Both the position numbers and the translations under genes were made by a program. 64,000 bases of DNA from an uncultured Clostridia bacterium (lineage in GTDB: Bacteria; Bacillota; Clostridia; Christensenellales; Borkfalkiaceae). Under the pieces are notes generated by a model that had not been told where the DNA came from, did not search any database, and was given only the letters and a program-made list of their open reading frames with translations. Where the stretch lies: positions 56,763 through 120,762 of the forward strand of contig CALVWR010000004.1 of the NCBI GenBank assembly GCA_944367565.1, given 5' to 3'. Of this stretch, positions 1 through 9,084 are shown piece by piece; position 1 is the stretch's first letter; every line of letters starts with the position of its first letter.

Positions 1-15
1 ATGTTAAGAACGCAG

Positions 16-57
16 AAAAGTAAAAAGGGAAACGATTTTGTTTCCCTTTTTACTTTT
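16..57. terminator. Intrinsic terminator, bidirectional
   Basis: A perfect 18-bp stem (16-33 with 40-57) and a 6-base loop, with A-rich and T-rich flanks that give a U-tract in both directions. It probably ends a gene lying left of the window. No gene is visible in positions 1-119. Confidence 0.85.
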
Positions 58-64
58 TAAATCA

Positions 65-93
65 TTGCAAAATAACAATCGGTATGATATACT
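65..93 (+). promoter_or_regulatory. Promoter of the rhamnosidase operon
   Basis: TTGCAA (65-70), a 17-base spacer and TATACT (88-93). It stands 26 bases upstream of the TTG start of the GH78 gene, which has an AGGAG ribosome site at about 110-114. Confidence 0.7.
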
Positions 94-119
94 TTGTTTA
101 ATCTTGGATAGGAGAAAAG

Positions 120-2312
120 TTGATATTGTTTTCCGAAAAATTTATTCAGCGTACATCGATATACAACACCTTTGACCGAAATGTACCCGCGCCGTATCTC
201 AGAAAGGAATTTTGTCTTCAGTTCAAGCCTGTAAGTGCGGAAATTACGATATGCGGTCTCGGATTTTATCGGTTATGGATCAACGGCACGGAAGTAACCA
301 AGGGGATGCTTGCGCCGTACATTTCCAATCCGAACGATCTTCTTTATTATGACCGTTATCAGGTAGAAGATAAATTGCAAACGGGGAAAAATGTTTTGGC
401 GATCATGCTCGGCAACGGATTTTTAAACAATCCCGGCGGAGATGTATGGGACTTTGATAAAGCCGCGTTTCGCGATGCGCCGAAAGTAGCGATGTCGCTT
501 GAAATCGACGGCAATTTGGTTTTTGAAGCGGACGAAAGTTTTAAAACCGCCGATTCGCCCATATTTTTTGACGATTACCGTGCAGGCGAGCGTTATGACG
601 CGACAAAGGAAATTGCAGGATGGAACGAGGTGGAATTTGACGATTCAACCTGGGAAAACGCCATTGCCGCGAAAACGCCTTTCGGAACGCCGCGCGTACC
701 GATTTGTCCGCCGATCAGAGCGGTTTGCGAAATGCGGCCGACTTCCGTTGAAAGGCGCGGGAAAGGCTGGCTGTATACTTTTCCGGAAAACAATGCCGGC
801 GTGTGCAGATTGACTGTCAACGGAGAACGAGGACAGCGTATCATGCTCACATATGCGGAACTGACATCGGATGACGGCGTAGACATCAGAAATATCATCA
901 TCGGGGATCTTCCGGACATCGGCTATTTACATCGCGATGTGTACATCTGTAAAGACGGCATACAGTCGTATACGCCGAGTTTCACTTACCACGGCTTTCA
1001 GTACGTATTTGTCGAAGGAATCAAGGATGAACAGGCGACGATAGATCTGCTGACCTATATCATGATGCATTCCGATTTGCCGAGTGCGGGTTCTTTTGTC
1101 TGTTCCGACGAGACGGTGAATCGGTTGCAGGAGAATACGCGTCGTTCCGATCTGGCGAATTTTTTTGATTTTCCGACGGATTGTCCGCATCGGGAAAAAA
1201 ACGGATGGACGGGGGACGCCGCACTTTCCGCCGAACAGTTGATGTTGAATTTCGGGGCGGAAAAAAACTTCCGTGAATGGCTTTATAACGTCCGTGCCGC
1301 GCAGAAGGAAGACGGATCGCTGCCGGGAATCGTTCCTACGGCAGGTTGGGGTTTTCAATGGGGAAACGGTCCTGCCTGGGATACCGTTGTGACGCAGCTT
1401 TCCTACTATACCTATAAATATACCGCCGATAAAAGTATTCTGGAAGAAAATTTCGATTGTATCGTAAAGTATTTGCGGTATGCGAAAACACGGCTGAATC
1501 GCGACGGCTTGCTTGCGTACGGGTTGGGAGACTGGTGCACGGTAGGCGGGAATGAAAAGAATAAAACGCCGCTTGAAGTGACCGATTCACTGACGATCGC
1601 GGATACTTGTTACAAAGCGGGCGTAATTGCCGAACTGTTGGGCAGAAGGGCCGAAAAAGAGGAATTTGATGCTTTTTATAATTCTCTGAAAAAGAATTTT
1701 CGCAAAAAGTATGTGGAAAACGGAAAAATCAAAAAGGAATTTGCCACGCAGACCGCAGTTTCCATGTCGCTTTATTACAAAATTTTCGATCAGGACGAAC
1801 AGAAAACCGCCGTAAAGCAATTGCTTGAACTGATTGCTGCTAAAGGCGATCGGTTCGATGTGGGCGTTCTGGGCGCACGGACGCTGTTTCGCACGCTGAC
1901 GGAATACGGACACGGCGATCTGGCGCTGAAGCTGATCGTGCAGCCGGGCTTTCCTTCATTCCGATACCATCTTGACAGGGGCGCGACGACGCTTTGGGAG
2001 AATTTCATCGAATTGACGGACGATCGGATCAGCGCGAAGGACGGGCGGAAGATCGATTCGTTGAATCATCATTTCTGGGGGGATATTTCCGCATGGTTTT
2101 ATAAATACATTGCGGGAATCAGAATCAATCCGGGACTGAAAGATAGCAACGTCGTCGAGATCGAGCCGCATTTTCTCGAAAAAATTTCTCATTGCCGTGC
2201 AGAGCGGGAATATCTCGGCGGAAAAATTATCGTCAAATGGAGAAGGGAATCCGACGGGATTCATGTGGAGGCGAGTGCGCCGGCAAACGTAAAACTGATC
2301 AAAAAATGGTAA
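120..2312 (+). CDS. Alpha-L-rhamnosidase, glycoside hydrolase family 78
   Basis: Predicted to remove terminal alpha-L-rhamnose from plant glycans or glycosides. The 730-residue protein has the family layout: N-terminal beta-sandwich domains (residues about 1-330), an (alpha/alpha)6 catalytic barrel, and a C-terminal beta domain ending in a short Gly-rich strand region. The family signature DCPHREKNGWTGDA lies near residue 354 and the second acidic motif TTLWENF near residue 623. There is no signal peptide, so it is probably cytoplasmic and acts on imported oligosaccharides. The start is TTG, chosen because AGGAG sits six bases before it and the N-terminus matches family length. It is the first gene of a two-gene unit with the serine hydrolase. 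Family assignment is firm; substrate is inferred. Confidence 0.93.
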   Translation: MILFSEKFIQRTSIYNTFDRNVPAPYLRKEFCLQFKPVSAEITICGLGFYRLWINGTEVTKGMLAPYISNPNDLLYYDRYQVEDKLQTGKNVLAIMLGNGFLNNPGGDVWDFDKAAFRDAPKVAMSLEIDGNLVFEADESFKTADSPIFFDDYRAGERYDATKEIAGWNEVEFDDSTWENAIAAKTPFGTPRVPICPPIRAVCEMRPTSVERRGKGWLYTFPENNAGVCRLTVNGERGQRIMLTYAELTSDDGVDIRNIIIGDLPDIGYLHRDVYICKDGIQSYTPSFTYHGFQYVFVEGIKDEQATIDLLTYIMMHSDLPSAGSFVCSDETVNRLQENTRRSDLANFFDFPTDCPHREKNGWTGDAALSAEQLMLNFGAEKNFREWLYNVRAAQKEDGSLPGIVPTAGWGFQWGNGPAWDTVVTQLSYYTYKYTADKSILEENFDCIVKYLRYAKTRLNRDGLLAYGLGDWCTVGGNEKNKTPLEVTDSLTIADTCYKAGVIAELLGRRAEKEEFDAFYNSLKKNFRKKYVENGKIKKEFATQTAVSMSLYYKIFDQDEQKTAVKQLLELIAAKGDRFDVGVLGARTLFRTLTEYGHGDLALKLIVQPGFPSFRYHLDRGATTLWENFIELTDDRISAKDGRKIDSLNHHFWGDISAWFYKYIAGIRINPGLKDSNVVEIEPHFLEKISHCRAEREYLGGKIIVKWRRESDGIHVEASAPANVKLIKKW

Positions 2313-2332
2313 TTTGCGGGAGAGGAGAAAGT

Positions 2333-3271
2333 ATGGAAGAATTTCTTGAAAAAGTTACGCGGTATCTTAAGGAAAATAAAATCAACGCCTATGCCGTTGC
2401 GGAATATAAAAACGGGAAAATAACTTATAAAAGACTGCAAAAAAACAATCGGATGAACAACATTTATTCCATTTCGAAAAATTTTACGGCAACGGCGATC
2501 GGTATGCTTGTTTATCGCGGAAAACTCAGCCTGACCGACAGAGCGATCGGGTATTTAGGCGGTTTTGCGGAAGGGAAGTTTGATGAAAAATGGAAAAGAA
2601 TTACCGTTGCGCATTTGCTCACGCATACCTGGGGGCAGGATTGCGGCAATTTTTTTGAAGCGGAACGGTTTGCCTCGCCGTATAAAGAAGGCGAGATTGT
2701 TTTACAAGACGAGCATGCATCCATCGGAAAAGATTGGCTGGAACGGATTCTGACGGAAAAACTTCCGCTCGAACCGGGCGAGCGGATGAGTTATTCAAAT
2801 GCTTCCTATTATCTGTTATCGAGAATTGCGGAAAATATTACGGGAAAGAAACTTTTTGACTGGCTGAGAGAAGAACTTTTCATAAAGATGAATTTTCACG
2901 GATATGCCGCGGGATGTTGTCCGAAAGGGCATACGCTCGGAGCTACGGAAATGTTTTTTTGCATTGAAGATTTGGTCAAGCTCGGTGTTTTATATCTTCA
3001 GCACGGGAAATACAACAATGAACGCTTTTTTTCGGATCGATGGGCAAATGAAGCGAGCAGACCCCGCGCCTCGGCAAACGGATTATGTTACGGATACGGC
3101 TTCTGGAAAACAAGAGAAGATTTCAAGTATTATTACGCTTCCGGAGCGCATGCGCAGCTTCTTGTCATCGATGAGGAAAACGAGCGCGTTTTTGCTATGC
3201 AGGGATATGACGATTGGGATGAAAAAAAGTTTTTTACCGCTATTTATCCCGCGCCTGACAAAGCAAAATAA
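2333..3271 (+). CDS. Serine beta-lactamase-like hydrolase (class C/esterase fold)
   Basis: A 312-residue member of the beta-lactamase/penicillin-binding-protein-like family (PF00144 type). The SxxK nucleophile motif is seen as SISK near residue 45, and the YxN motif as YSN with the SYYLL context typical of the family near residue 155. No signal peptide is visible, which argues for a cytoplasmic esterase or amidase rather than antibiotic resistance. The ATG at 2333 follows GAGAGGAG; an in-frame longer reading from 2192 would overlap the rhamnosidase by 120 bases and lacks a ribosome site. Only 20 bases separate it from the rhamnosidase, so the two are probably co-transcribed, and it may deacylate glycosides. 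The exact substrate is unknown. Confidence 0.88.
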   Translation: MEEFLEKVTRYLKENKINAYAVAEYKNGKITYKRLQKNNRMNNIYSISKNFTATAIGMLVYRGKLSLTDRAIGYLGGFAEGKFDEKWKRITVAHLLTHTWGQDCGNFFEAERFASPYKEGEIVLQDEHASIGKDWLERILTEKLPLEPGERMSYSNASYYLLSRIAENITGKKLFDWLREELFIKMNFHGYAAGCCPKGHTLGATEMFFCIEDLVKLGVLYLQHGKYNNERFFSDRWANEASRPRASANGLCYGYGFWKTREDFKYYYASGAHAQLLVIDEENERVFAMQGYDDWDEKKFFTAIYPAPDKAK

Positions 3272-3292
3272 AAATTGGGTATAATAAAAAGA

Positions 3293-3317
3293 ACAGGGCG
3301 CAATCGATGCGCCCTGT
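3293..3317 (-). terminator. Intrinsic terminator of apbE
   Basis: A perfect 10-bp GC-rich stem (3293-3302 with 3308-3317) lies directly after the apbE stop codon and is followed on the minus strand by a T-rich tract. It also lies 21 bases after the plus-strand hydrolase gene and may serve both, although the plus-strand side lacks a good U-tract. Confidence 0.75.
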
Positions 3318-3319
3318 CG

Positions 3320-4390
3320 TCATATTGTTTCCACAATGTAGGATTTGTCATTTACCGTAAACGAACGATCTGCCGCATTGGTAAAAATATAATTTTCTCC
3401 GCCTGACGTATAAATTAAAAATACCGTATAATCGTTGCATTCGGTTTTGAGAAACGACTTTGCCTTTTCATGGCCCATGGCGCAAAGCCCGGTGGACAGA
3501 GCGTCACATATCGCGCCGTTTTTGCCGAGCACCGTTACGGACATCGTTCCGTCATCGATCGGAGTTCCGCTGAAAGGATTGAGCAAATGAGAGTAACGTT
3601 TGCCGTTATAATCGTAATAACGTTCGTAATCTCCGCTTGTAGAGGCCGCAGTCAACTCGGTTTCCATTACGATAATCGGAGTCGAATCCGCGGATTTGCG
3701 CGGATGTCTTATCCCTAATTGAAATTTTGTATTATCTTTATATTTCATTAGTTCAATACTACTGTTTCCGCCACTGATTATGCCATATATAATACCGTTG
3801 TTTTCCAAATATTCCCGTACTTTTTGCAGTGCATAGCCTTTCGCAATGCCACCCAGATCGATGCGGGTGGCGCTGCTGCCGGTTTTTTTCAGCGTTCCTT
3901 GCTCAAGCGTCAGGTTCGCGCTGTTTAAGAGGGGTAGCACGGCGAGAATCGATTCTTCTTCGGGCGGCGTAAAAACGTACGTTTCGGAATTGTATTTTTC
4001 CGGAGAAAATCCCCAAAGATCGGTCAGCGGTGCGATCAGGACGTTAAAATATCCGTCTGTCAGTTCGGCGCAGGAAAGCGCCGTTTTCAACAGATCTTCC
4101 GCCGTTTGGTCGAGGAGAATCGCGCCGCCCGCAGGCAAAGCATTAAACGTTGCTGTTATGGAGCGGTTGTTTTCAGGATCGGTCAGGGCGGAAATTTGCG
4201 ACAGTATGGATTCCGCGCCGTCAAACAGCGTGTTCAGTTCCGCTTTGCTCATCGATCTCGAATCGATCTGAATTGTTATCGGCGCATTGAAATAGGTGAA
4301 AGTTTTTCCCGCAAATCGGGGTTCGTTGCAACCCGAAGCAAAAAGTGACAAGAAGATCGCAACGAGCAGAAAAATCGGTTTTTTTCGCAT
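3320..4390 (-). CDS. apbE: FAD:protein FMN transferase, exported lipoprotein
   Basis: ApbE-family flavin transferase, which attaches FMN from FAD to Ser/Thr of extracytoplasmic target domains such as RnfG/RnfD or NqrB/NqrC. The N-terminus is a lipoprotein signal: basic MRKK, a hydrophobic stretch and a lipobox LFASGC about 20 residues in. The ApbE core shows the conserved IDLGGIAKGYAL motif near residue 180 and a C-terminal STG-type segment with ALSTGLCAMG. Length (356 residues) is normal. I chose the ATG at 4390. The reading frame stays open to a TTG at 4426, but that TTG is the -35 box of the promoter. No target flavoprotein is in the window; an Rnf complex elsewhere would be the expected client. 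Confidence 0.93.
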   Translation of the reverse strand: MRKKPIFLLVAIFLSLFASGCNEPRFAGKTFTYFNAPITIQIDSRSMSKAELNTLFDGAESILSQISALTDPENNRSITATFNALPAGGAILLDQTAEDLLKTALSCAELTDGYFNVLIAPLTDLWGFSPEKYNSETYVFTPPEEESILAVLPLLNSANLTLEQGTLKKTGSSATRIDLGGIAKGYALQKVREYLENNGIIYGIISGGNSSIELMKYKDNTKFQLGIRHPRKSADSTPIIVMETELTAASTSGDYERYYDYNGKRYSHLLNPFSGTPIDDGTMSVTVLGKNGAICDALSTGLCAMGHEKAKSFLKTECNDYTVFLIYTSGGENYIFTNAADRSFTVNDKSYIVETI

Positions 4391-4397
4391 ATGTAAC

Positions 4398-4426
4398 ATT
4401 ATAAACGTTTTATGAAAATAAATCAA
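4398..4426 (-). promoter_or_regulatory. apbE promoter, leaderless arrangement
   Basis: On the minus strand: TTGATT (4426-4421), a 17-base spacer, TATAAT (4403-4398). The apbE ATG at 4390 begins only 7 bases after the -10 box, so transcription would start at or next to the start codon. There is no ribosome site. Confidence 0.75.
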
Positions 4427-4456
4427 ATAAATCCGGCAGAATGAGAAAGTTTGCTG

Positions 4457-4485
4457 TTGACAAGGAAAACTTTATTTGTTAAAAT
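4457..4485 (+). promoter_or_regulatory. Promoter of the HprK-like/PqqD operon, near-leaderless
   Basis: TTGACA (4457-4462), a 17-base spacer, TAAAAT (4480-4485). The start codon at 4495 follows after 9 bases, leaving at most a few bases of leader and no Shine-Dalgarno sequence. It is divergent from the apbE promoter, with 30 bases between the two -35 boxes. Confidence 0.75.
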
Positions 4486-4494
4486 AAAATACAT

Positions 4495-5220
4495 ATGGAA
4501 GGAAAATATAAAATAGCGGACGTTGTGTTCGGCCTGAAAACGAAATATGCTTATACGCACAGGATCTGTGCGGGATACGAGAGCGAAGAACCGGCGTCGT
4601 TCCGGATCGAAACGGAAGAAGCGGACATCCGTCGGGAAGAAGAAGCCAGCGATCAGCCGTTTCCGCCGGCATATCTGGAAAGTTTGGCGGTATACAGAAA
4701 ACTTTGCAATGAAATACTGCGCAATTACGGGGGGTTTTTATTTCACGCGTCGGCGGTGGCAGTGGACGGTTACGCATATCTTTTTGCCGCGCCGAGCGGG
4801 ACGGGAAAATCCACGCATACGCGGTTATGGAGAGAGCTGTTGGGGGAAAAAGCGGTAATGATCAATGACGATAAACCGATCATCCGATATATCGACCGTA
4901 ATTTTTACGTCTACGGGACGCCGTGGAACGGGAAGCATCGGTTAAGCTGTAACGATCGCGCGCGTCTCGCGGCAATCTGCGAACTGACAAGAGGAGAAAA
5001 AAACGAAATCAAGCGAATCTCGTCTGCGGAAATGGTGCGCGTACTGATGAATCAGTCTTTGCGCGGCGAGGACGGGGAAAGTATGCTGAAACTGTTGGAT
5101 TTATTTAACGAACTTGCAAAAAGCACTGCTTTTTACAGATTAAAATGCAATATGGACATCGAAGCTGCCGAAACGGCATATGAAGCGATGCGCGTAAAAG
5201 GAGAAAAGCATGAAGGTTAA
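4495..5220 (+). CDS. HPr kinase/PEPCK-like P-loop protein
   Basis: A 241-residue P-loop protein resembling HPr Ser kinase-type and PEP-carboxykinase-like kinases. The Walker A motif is APSGTGKST near residues 100-108, followed by MINDDKP (possible Walker B-type acidic pair) and YGTPWNGKHRL, all typical of the HprK-like family found beside PqqD proteins. It lacks the N-terminal HprK domain, so it is not the true HPr kinase. It overlaps the PqqD-like gene by 11 bases, implying translational coupling. HprK-like kinases next to PqqD domains occur in lasso-peptide and other peptide-modification loci, but no cyclase, protease or precursor gene is visible here. The substrate is unknown. Confidence 0.75.
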   Translation: MEGKYKIADVVFGLKTKYAYTHRICAGYESEEPASFRIETEEADIRREEEASDQPFPPAYLESLAVYRKLCNEILRNYGGFLFHASAVAVDGYAYLFAAPSGTGKSTHTRLWRELLGEKAVMINDDKPIIRYIDRNFYVYGTPWNGKHRLSCNDRARLAAICELTRGEKNEIKRISSAEMVRVLMNQSLRGEDGESMLKLLDLFNELAKSTAFYRLKCNMDIEAAETAYEAMRVKGEKHEG

Positions 5221-5473
5221 AAAGGATTTTGTCGCAAGAAAAGTAGGAGATTCGGATATTGTCGTTGCAACCGGCAAGGCGGTTAAAAATTTTAACGGGT
5301 ATATCACGCTGAATGAAACGGGGCGTTTTTTATGGGATCTTCTCGAAAACGATACCGATGAAAAAAATCTGGTTGCAAAACTTCTCGAAGAATATGAAGT
5401 GGAAAAAGAAGTTGCCGAACGGGATGTAAAGAAGTTCATTGCGGTTCTTTCGGAAAACGGAATTCTGGAATAG
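5210..5473 (+). CDS. PqqD-family (RiPP recognition-like) protein
   Basis: An 87-residue protein with the PqqD fold signature: a beta-hairpin start, the motif YITLNETGRFLWDLL at residues about 31-45, then a helical segment ending in FIAVLSENGIL. PqqD domains bind leader peptides in ribosomally made peptide pathways, but many stand-alone Firmicute copies have no known role. The start overlaps the end of the HprK-like gene, which strongly suggests the two products act together. No radical SAM enzyme is nearby. Confidence 0.85.
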   Translation: MKVKKDFVARKVGDSDIVVATGKAVKNFNGYITLNETGRFLWDLLENDTDEKNLVAKLLEEYEVEKEVAERDVKKFIAVLSENGILE

Positions 5474-5495
5474 AACGGAGGCAAGCGGAGATACT

Positions 5496-6983
5496 ATGGA
5501 TAAAATCGGATTCGACAATCAGAAATATCTGAAGATGCAATCGGCGCACATTAAGGAACGCATCAATTCGTTTGGCGGAAAGTTGTATTTGGAATTCGGC
5601 GGAAAGTTGTTTGACGATTATCATGCGTCGCGGGTTCTGCCGGGATTCGAACCGGATTCCAAGCTGAAAATGCTTAAGGAACTGAAAGAAGAAGCGGAAA
5701 TTCTGATTGCCATCAATGCGGTGGATATCGAGAACAATAAGTATCGAAACGATTTGGGAATCACATATGATTCGGACGTGCTTCGCCTGATCGACGTTTT
5801 TCGCTCTCAGGGGCTTTATGTCGGGAGCGTGGTGATGACGATGTTCAACAATCAGCCGCGCGCTTTGAATTTTATCAAGAAACTGGAAATGAACGGGATT
5901 CCCGTCTATAAACATTACGAAATCGAGGGATATCCGTCCGATATTCCGCTGATACTCAGTGAAAACGGATTCGGCCGCAACGAATTTGTGCCCACAACCC
6001 GTCGCCTTGTGGTGGTGACGGCTCCGGGACCGGGAAGCGGGAAAATGGCGACTTGCCTGAGTCAGCTGTATCACGAATATATGCGCGGGATTAAAGCCGG
6101 TTATGCGAAATTTGAAACATTTCCCATCTGGAATCTGCCGCTCAATCATCCGGTCAACGTCGCTTATGAAGCCGCGACGGCGGATCTGAACGATGTGAAT
6201 ATGATCGATCCGTTCCATTTGGAAGCGTACGGAAAGACGACGGTCAATTACAACCGCGATGTGGAAATTTTTCCGGTACTCAATGCTATTTTTGAAAAGA
6301 TCATGAATCAGTCTCCGTACAGATCGCCTACGGATATGGGGGTGAATATGGCGGGGAATTGTATCATCGACGACGAGGTTTGCAGAGAAGCCTCCAAGGC
6401 GGAGATCATCCGTCGTTATTACGCGGCGCTCTATGATGTCAGAAAGGGCAGGGTCAGCAAGGATGTTGCCGCCAAGATCGAGATTCTGATGAGCAAACTC
6501 AATCTTTCCGTGGAAAATCGGAGAACCGTGCCGGCGGCGCTGGAAAAATCTGCAATCACCGGCGGCAATCCTGCGGTTGCAATAGAACTGAACGACGGCA
6601 GGATCGTAACGGGAAAAACGGGCGATCTTCTCGGGGCAAGTGCGGCGTGCCTGATCAACGCGCTGAAAGCGTTATCGGGTGTGGACGACGGGATACAGCT
6701 TCTTTCGCCGACGGTGATCGAACCGATCCAAAGACTGAAAGTAAATCAGATGGGAAGCAGAAATCCGCGTCTGCACACGGACGAAGTCCTGATTGCACTG
6801 GCGATCTGCGCCGTGGAGGACAACAATGTAAAAAAGGCGCTTGCGGCGTTGTCGCAACTGAAAAATTGCGAATTACATTCAACGGTTATTTTATCGCATG
6901 TGGATGAAAAAACCTTCAAAAAACTCGGATTGCATTGTACTTTTGAAGCAAGGAAACAGGTGGAAGGCGTTTATTTTTCTTAA
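5496..6983 (+). CDS. DUF1846 / UPF0371 family protein
   Basis: A 495-residue cytoplasmic protein of the DUF1846 (UPF0371) family, widespread in Firmicutes and without an established function. Recognisable stretches are the opening GFDNQKYLKMQSAHIKERI, an IAINAVDIENNK segment, and a P-loop-like turn TAPGPGSGKMATC near residue 180. The ATG at 5496 is preceded by GCGGAG at suitable spacing; a longer in-frame reading from 5439 overlaps the PqqD gene. It is the third gene of the operon. Confidence 0.88.
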   Translation: MDKIGFDNQKYLKMQSAHIKERINSFGGKLYLEFGGKLFDDYHASRVLPGFEPDSKLKMLKELKEEAEILIAINAVDIENNKYRNDLGITYDSDVLRLIDVFRSQGLYVGSVVMTMFNNQPRALNFIKKLEMNGIPVYKHYEIEGYPSDIPLILSENGFGRNEFVPTTRRLVVVTAPGPGSGKMATCLSQLYHEYMRGIKAGYAKFETFPIWNLPLNHPVNVAYEAATADLNDVNMIDPFHLEAYGKTTVNYNRDVEIFPVLNAIFEKIMNQSPYRSPTDMGVNMAGNCIIDDEVCREASKAEIIRRYYAALYDVRKGRVSKDVAAKIEILMSKLNLSVENRRTVPAALEKSAITGGNPAVAIELNDGRIVTGKTGDLLGASAACLINALKALSGVDDGIQLLSPTVIEPIQRLKVNQMGSRNPRLHTDEVLIALAICAVEDNNVKKALAALSQLKNCELHSTVILSHVDEKTFKKLGLHCTFEARKQVEGVYFS

Positions 6984-6997
6984 AAACGGGAATGGTT

Positions 6998-7810
6998 ATG
7001 AACAAAGAGGACTTTACAAAATGTTTTGCGCGTTACGGGATCGGACCGAAGGACGTTTGCCGCAACCGATTGCGTGTCGAGGGAGAGGAGGTCGAACGGT
7101 TTGCCGTGATCTCGCCCATCAACGCCGCGGAAGATTATAAGAATATCGGAGCAGAGGTCACGCAGCTGTCCGACGGATTTTTCCCCACATATAAGATCGA
7201 AAAAGACGGCGCGCGTTTTACGTTTGTCGCGTTTCAGGTAGGCGCATGCAATGTCACGGAAGTGATCTGCGCGCTGGCATATTCCCGGTGCGAAAAGGTG
7301 CTTTTCACCGGAACGGTGGGCGCGTTGAGAGAGGATCTGGAGATCGGCGATCTTCTGTTGCCGCGTTGTTCCATGTGCGGCGACGGGGCGGTGCGGTATT
7401 TTACGGTCGGCAGTGCGGCGGACAATAAAGAGACGTTCGGGAAAAAATTCTATCCCGATGCCGGACTGCAGGGGAAAGTGGCGGAATTTCTCGAAAAAAA
7501 CGGATATCGGTTCGGATATGCCGACGTGTTCAGCATCGATACGATCGTTTCCCAGTTTTTTCATATCGAAGAATTTCTCTCTTACGGCGCGGATGTGCTG
7601 GAAATGGAAACGGCGGCGGCGTTCTGCGCGTCGGATATTTTCGGATTAAAAACGGCGGCGCTTTTTCATGTTTCCGACAGTACGGCGAGAAAAAAATCCC
7701 TGCTTGGCGGTCGTACCGAAGCGGAACACGCCGCGCACAATGAAAAAAAACTTATAGAAATTCCCGAAATCGTCTGCGGTATCGCAAAGGCGGCTGGGGC
7801 TGATCGATGA
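6998..7810 (+). CDS. Nucleoside phosphorylase-like protein (PNP/UDP family)
   Basis: About 270 residues with the phosphorylase fold of purine/uridine phosphorylases. Visible family elements are the glycine-rich FTGTVGALREDLEIGDLLLP stretch and VLEMETAAAFCAS, the conserved Met-Glu motif that binds ribose. It would split a nucleoside or a related N-glycoside with phosphate; the base is not predictable. Of two ATGs (6992, 6998) the second has GGGA at better spacing. It is 14 bases after DUF1846 and overlaps the next gene by 4 bases. Confidence 0.8.
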   Translation: MNKEDFTKCFARYGIGPKDVCRNRLRVEGEEVERFAVISPINAAEDYKNIGAEVTQLSDGFFPTYKIEKDGARFTFVAFQVGACNVTEVICALAYSRCEKVLFTGTVGALREDLEIGDLLLPRCSMCGDGAVRYFTVGSAADNKETFGKKFYPDAGLQGKVAEFLEKNGYRFGYADVFSIDTIVSQFFHIEEFLSYGADVLEMETAAAFCASDIFGLKTAALFHVSDSTARKKSLLGGRTEAEHAAHNEKKLIEIPEIVCGIAKAAGADR

Positions 7811-9084
7811 AAAAAAGAAACTGGTATCCTTTGGATAATGCCGCAAAAATCTTTCCTGCGGTATACGGAGAAAAACGACCGTATAATTTTTGTTTTTCCG
7901 CACTTTTGGCGGAAAAAGTGGAGCCGGAAAAACTGAATACGGCGGTCAATCATATTCTGGAGAGAGTCCCCACGTTTAAAACAAAACTCAAACGTGGGGT
8001 ATTTTGGTATTATCTGGAAGAAAACAAAAAGCCGTTTTGTGTGTCCGAAGAAGTGGGGAATTATCTCGGGCTGATCGATTTTGCGGAAAATAACGATTAT
8101 CTTTTTAAGGTGTATTACAGGGAATACAAGGTATCGTTGGTGGTTTTTCACGCTTTGACGGACGGAAACGGAGGTCTGGAAGTCTTCAAGCAGATACTGC
8201 TTGAATATTGCCGGCTGTCGGGAAAACAGATAGACGCCGGCGAACTGATCAAAACGTCCGTATCGCCGGAAACGTTTAAGGAGAGGAGCGACAATTACGT
8301 AAGCAATTACAAAAAAGCGAAGGTAAAGATCAGAAAACCGAAGAAACTCGCGCATTCCGACGGAACGGCGTTCGATTACGGCGGATACGGACTGATCACG
8401 GCGACGGCGGACGCGGGAAAGCTGAAAGAGCTTGCAAGACGGTACGGCGCAACCGTTACGGAATTTTTAAGCGGATTGTATCTTTATGTCTTTTCTCTTC
8501 ATTACGTTCGCGGAACGAACGGAAAGAGCAAAAACGTTTGTCTGCTCGTGCCGGTGGACATGAGACGGAAATATAAAAGCGAGTCTCTTCGCAACTACAG
8601 TTTATTTGTACGCATCACAAAGGAATTCGACAGGGAATACGATCTTGCGGAATGTGTTGACGTTGCGGTCAGAAAGATGAAAGAAGGGCTTGACAATAAC
8701 GTACTTGACAGCATTAATCATTTCAATGTCAGCGCAGAGAGGAATATTTTGCTGAAGATCGTTCCGCTGTTTTTGAAGGACATCGTTCTCAGGATCGGTT
8801 ATTATTTTGAAGGAGAAAATCTCCAGTCGGGAGATCTGAGCAATGTCGGATTGGTCGAACTGCCGGAGGGACTTTCGGCATATGTGCAAGACATCAATTT
8901 TTCCATATCGGCAAGCCATACGTCAAAACAATTGCTAGGCGTAGTCGGATATAACGGAAAGATCAACCTTACCTTTACCAGGAATTTCATGGAAAACGGT
9001 TTTGAAAAGGATTTTATCAGGATCTTGGCGCAGAACGATCTTGATATCGTCGTAAAAAGCAATTATTGGGAGAAAAAATTGTGA
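7807..9084 (+). CDS. Condensation-type / alcohol acetyltransferase-like acyltransferase
   Basis: A 425-residue protein of the CoA-dependent acyltransferase (condensation-domain-like) superfamily. The active-site motif HALTDGNGG near residue 117 matches the HxxxDG pattern, with two halves of the pseudo-dimer and a second-half segment ending in NFSISASHTS. Homologues are commonly annotated as alcohol acetyltransferases and often stand beside the small zinc-ribbon membrane protein found next here. Acyl donor and acceptor are unknown. The start ATG overlaps the previous stop as ATGA. Confidence 0.75.
   Translation: MKKRNWYPLDNAAKIFPAVYGEKRPYNFCFSALLAEKVEPEKLNTAVNHILERVPTFKTKLKRGVFWYYLEENKKPFCVSEEVGNYLGLIDFAENNDYLFKVYYREYKVSLVVFHALTDGNGGLEVFKQILLEYCRLSGKQIDAGELIKTSVSPETFKERSDNYVSNYKKAKVKIRKPKKLAHSDGTAFDYGGYGLITATADAGKLKELARRYGATVTEFLSGLYLYVFSLHYVRGTNGKSKNVCLLVPVDMRRKYKSESLRNYSLFVRITKEFDREYDLAECVDVAVRKMKEGLDNNVLDSINHFNVSAERNILLKIVPLFLKDIVLRIGYYFEGENLQSGDLSNVGLVELPEGLSAYVQDINFSISASHTSKQLLGVVGYNGKINLTFTRNFMENGFEKDFIRILAQNDLDIVVKSNYWEKKL

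Noticed and set aside
2333..3271. Beta-lactamase resistance gene
   Set aside because: No signal peptide and it is co-transcribed with a rhamnosidase; an esterase role is more likely.
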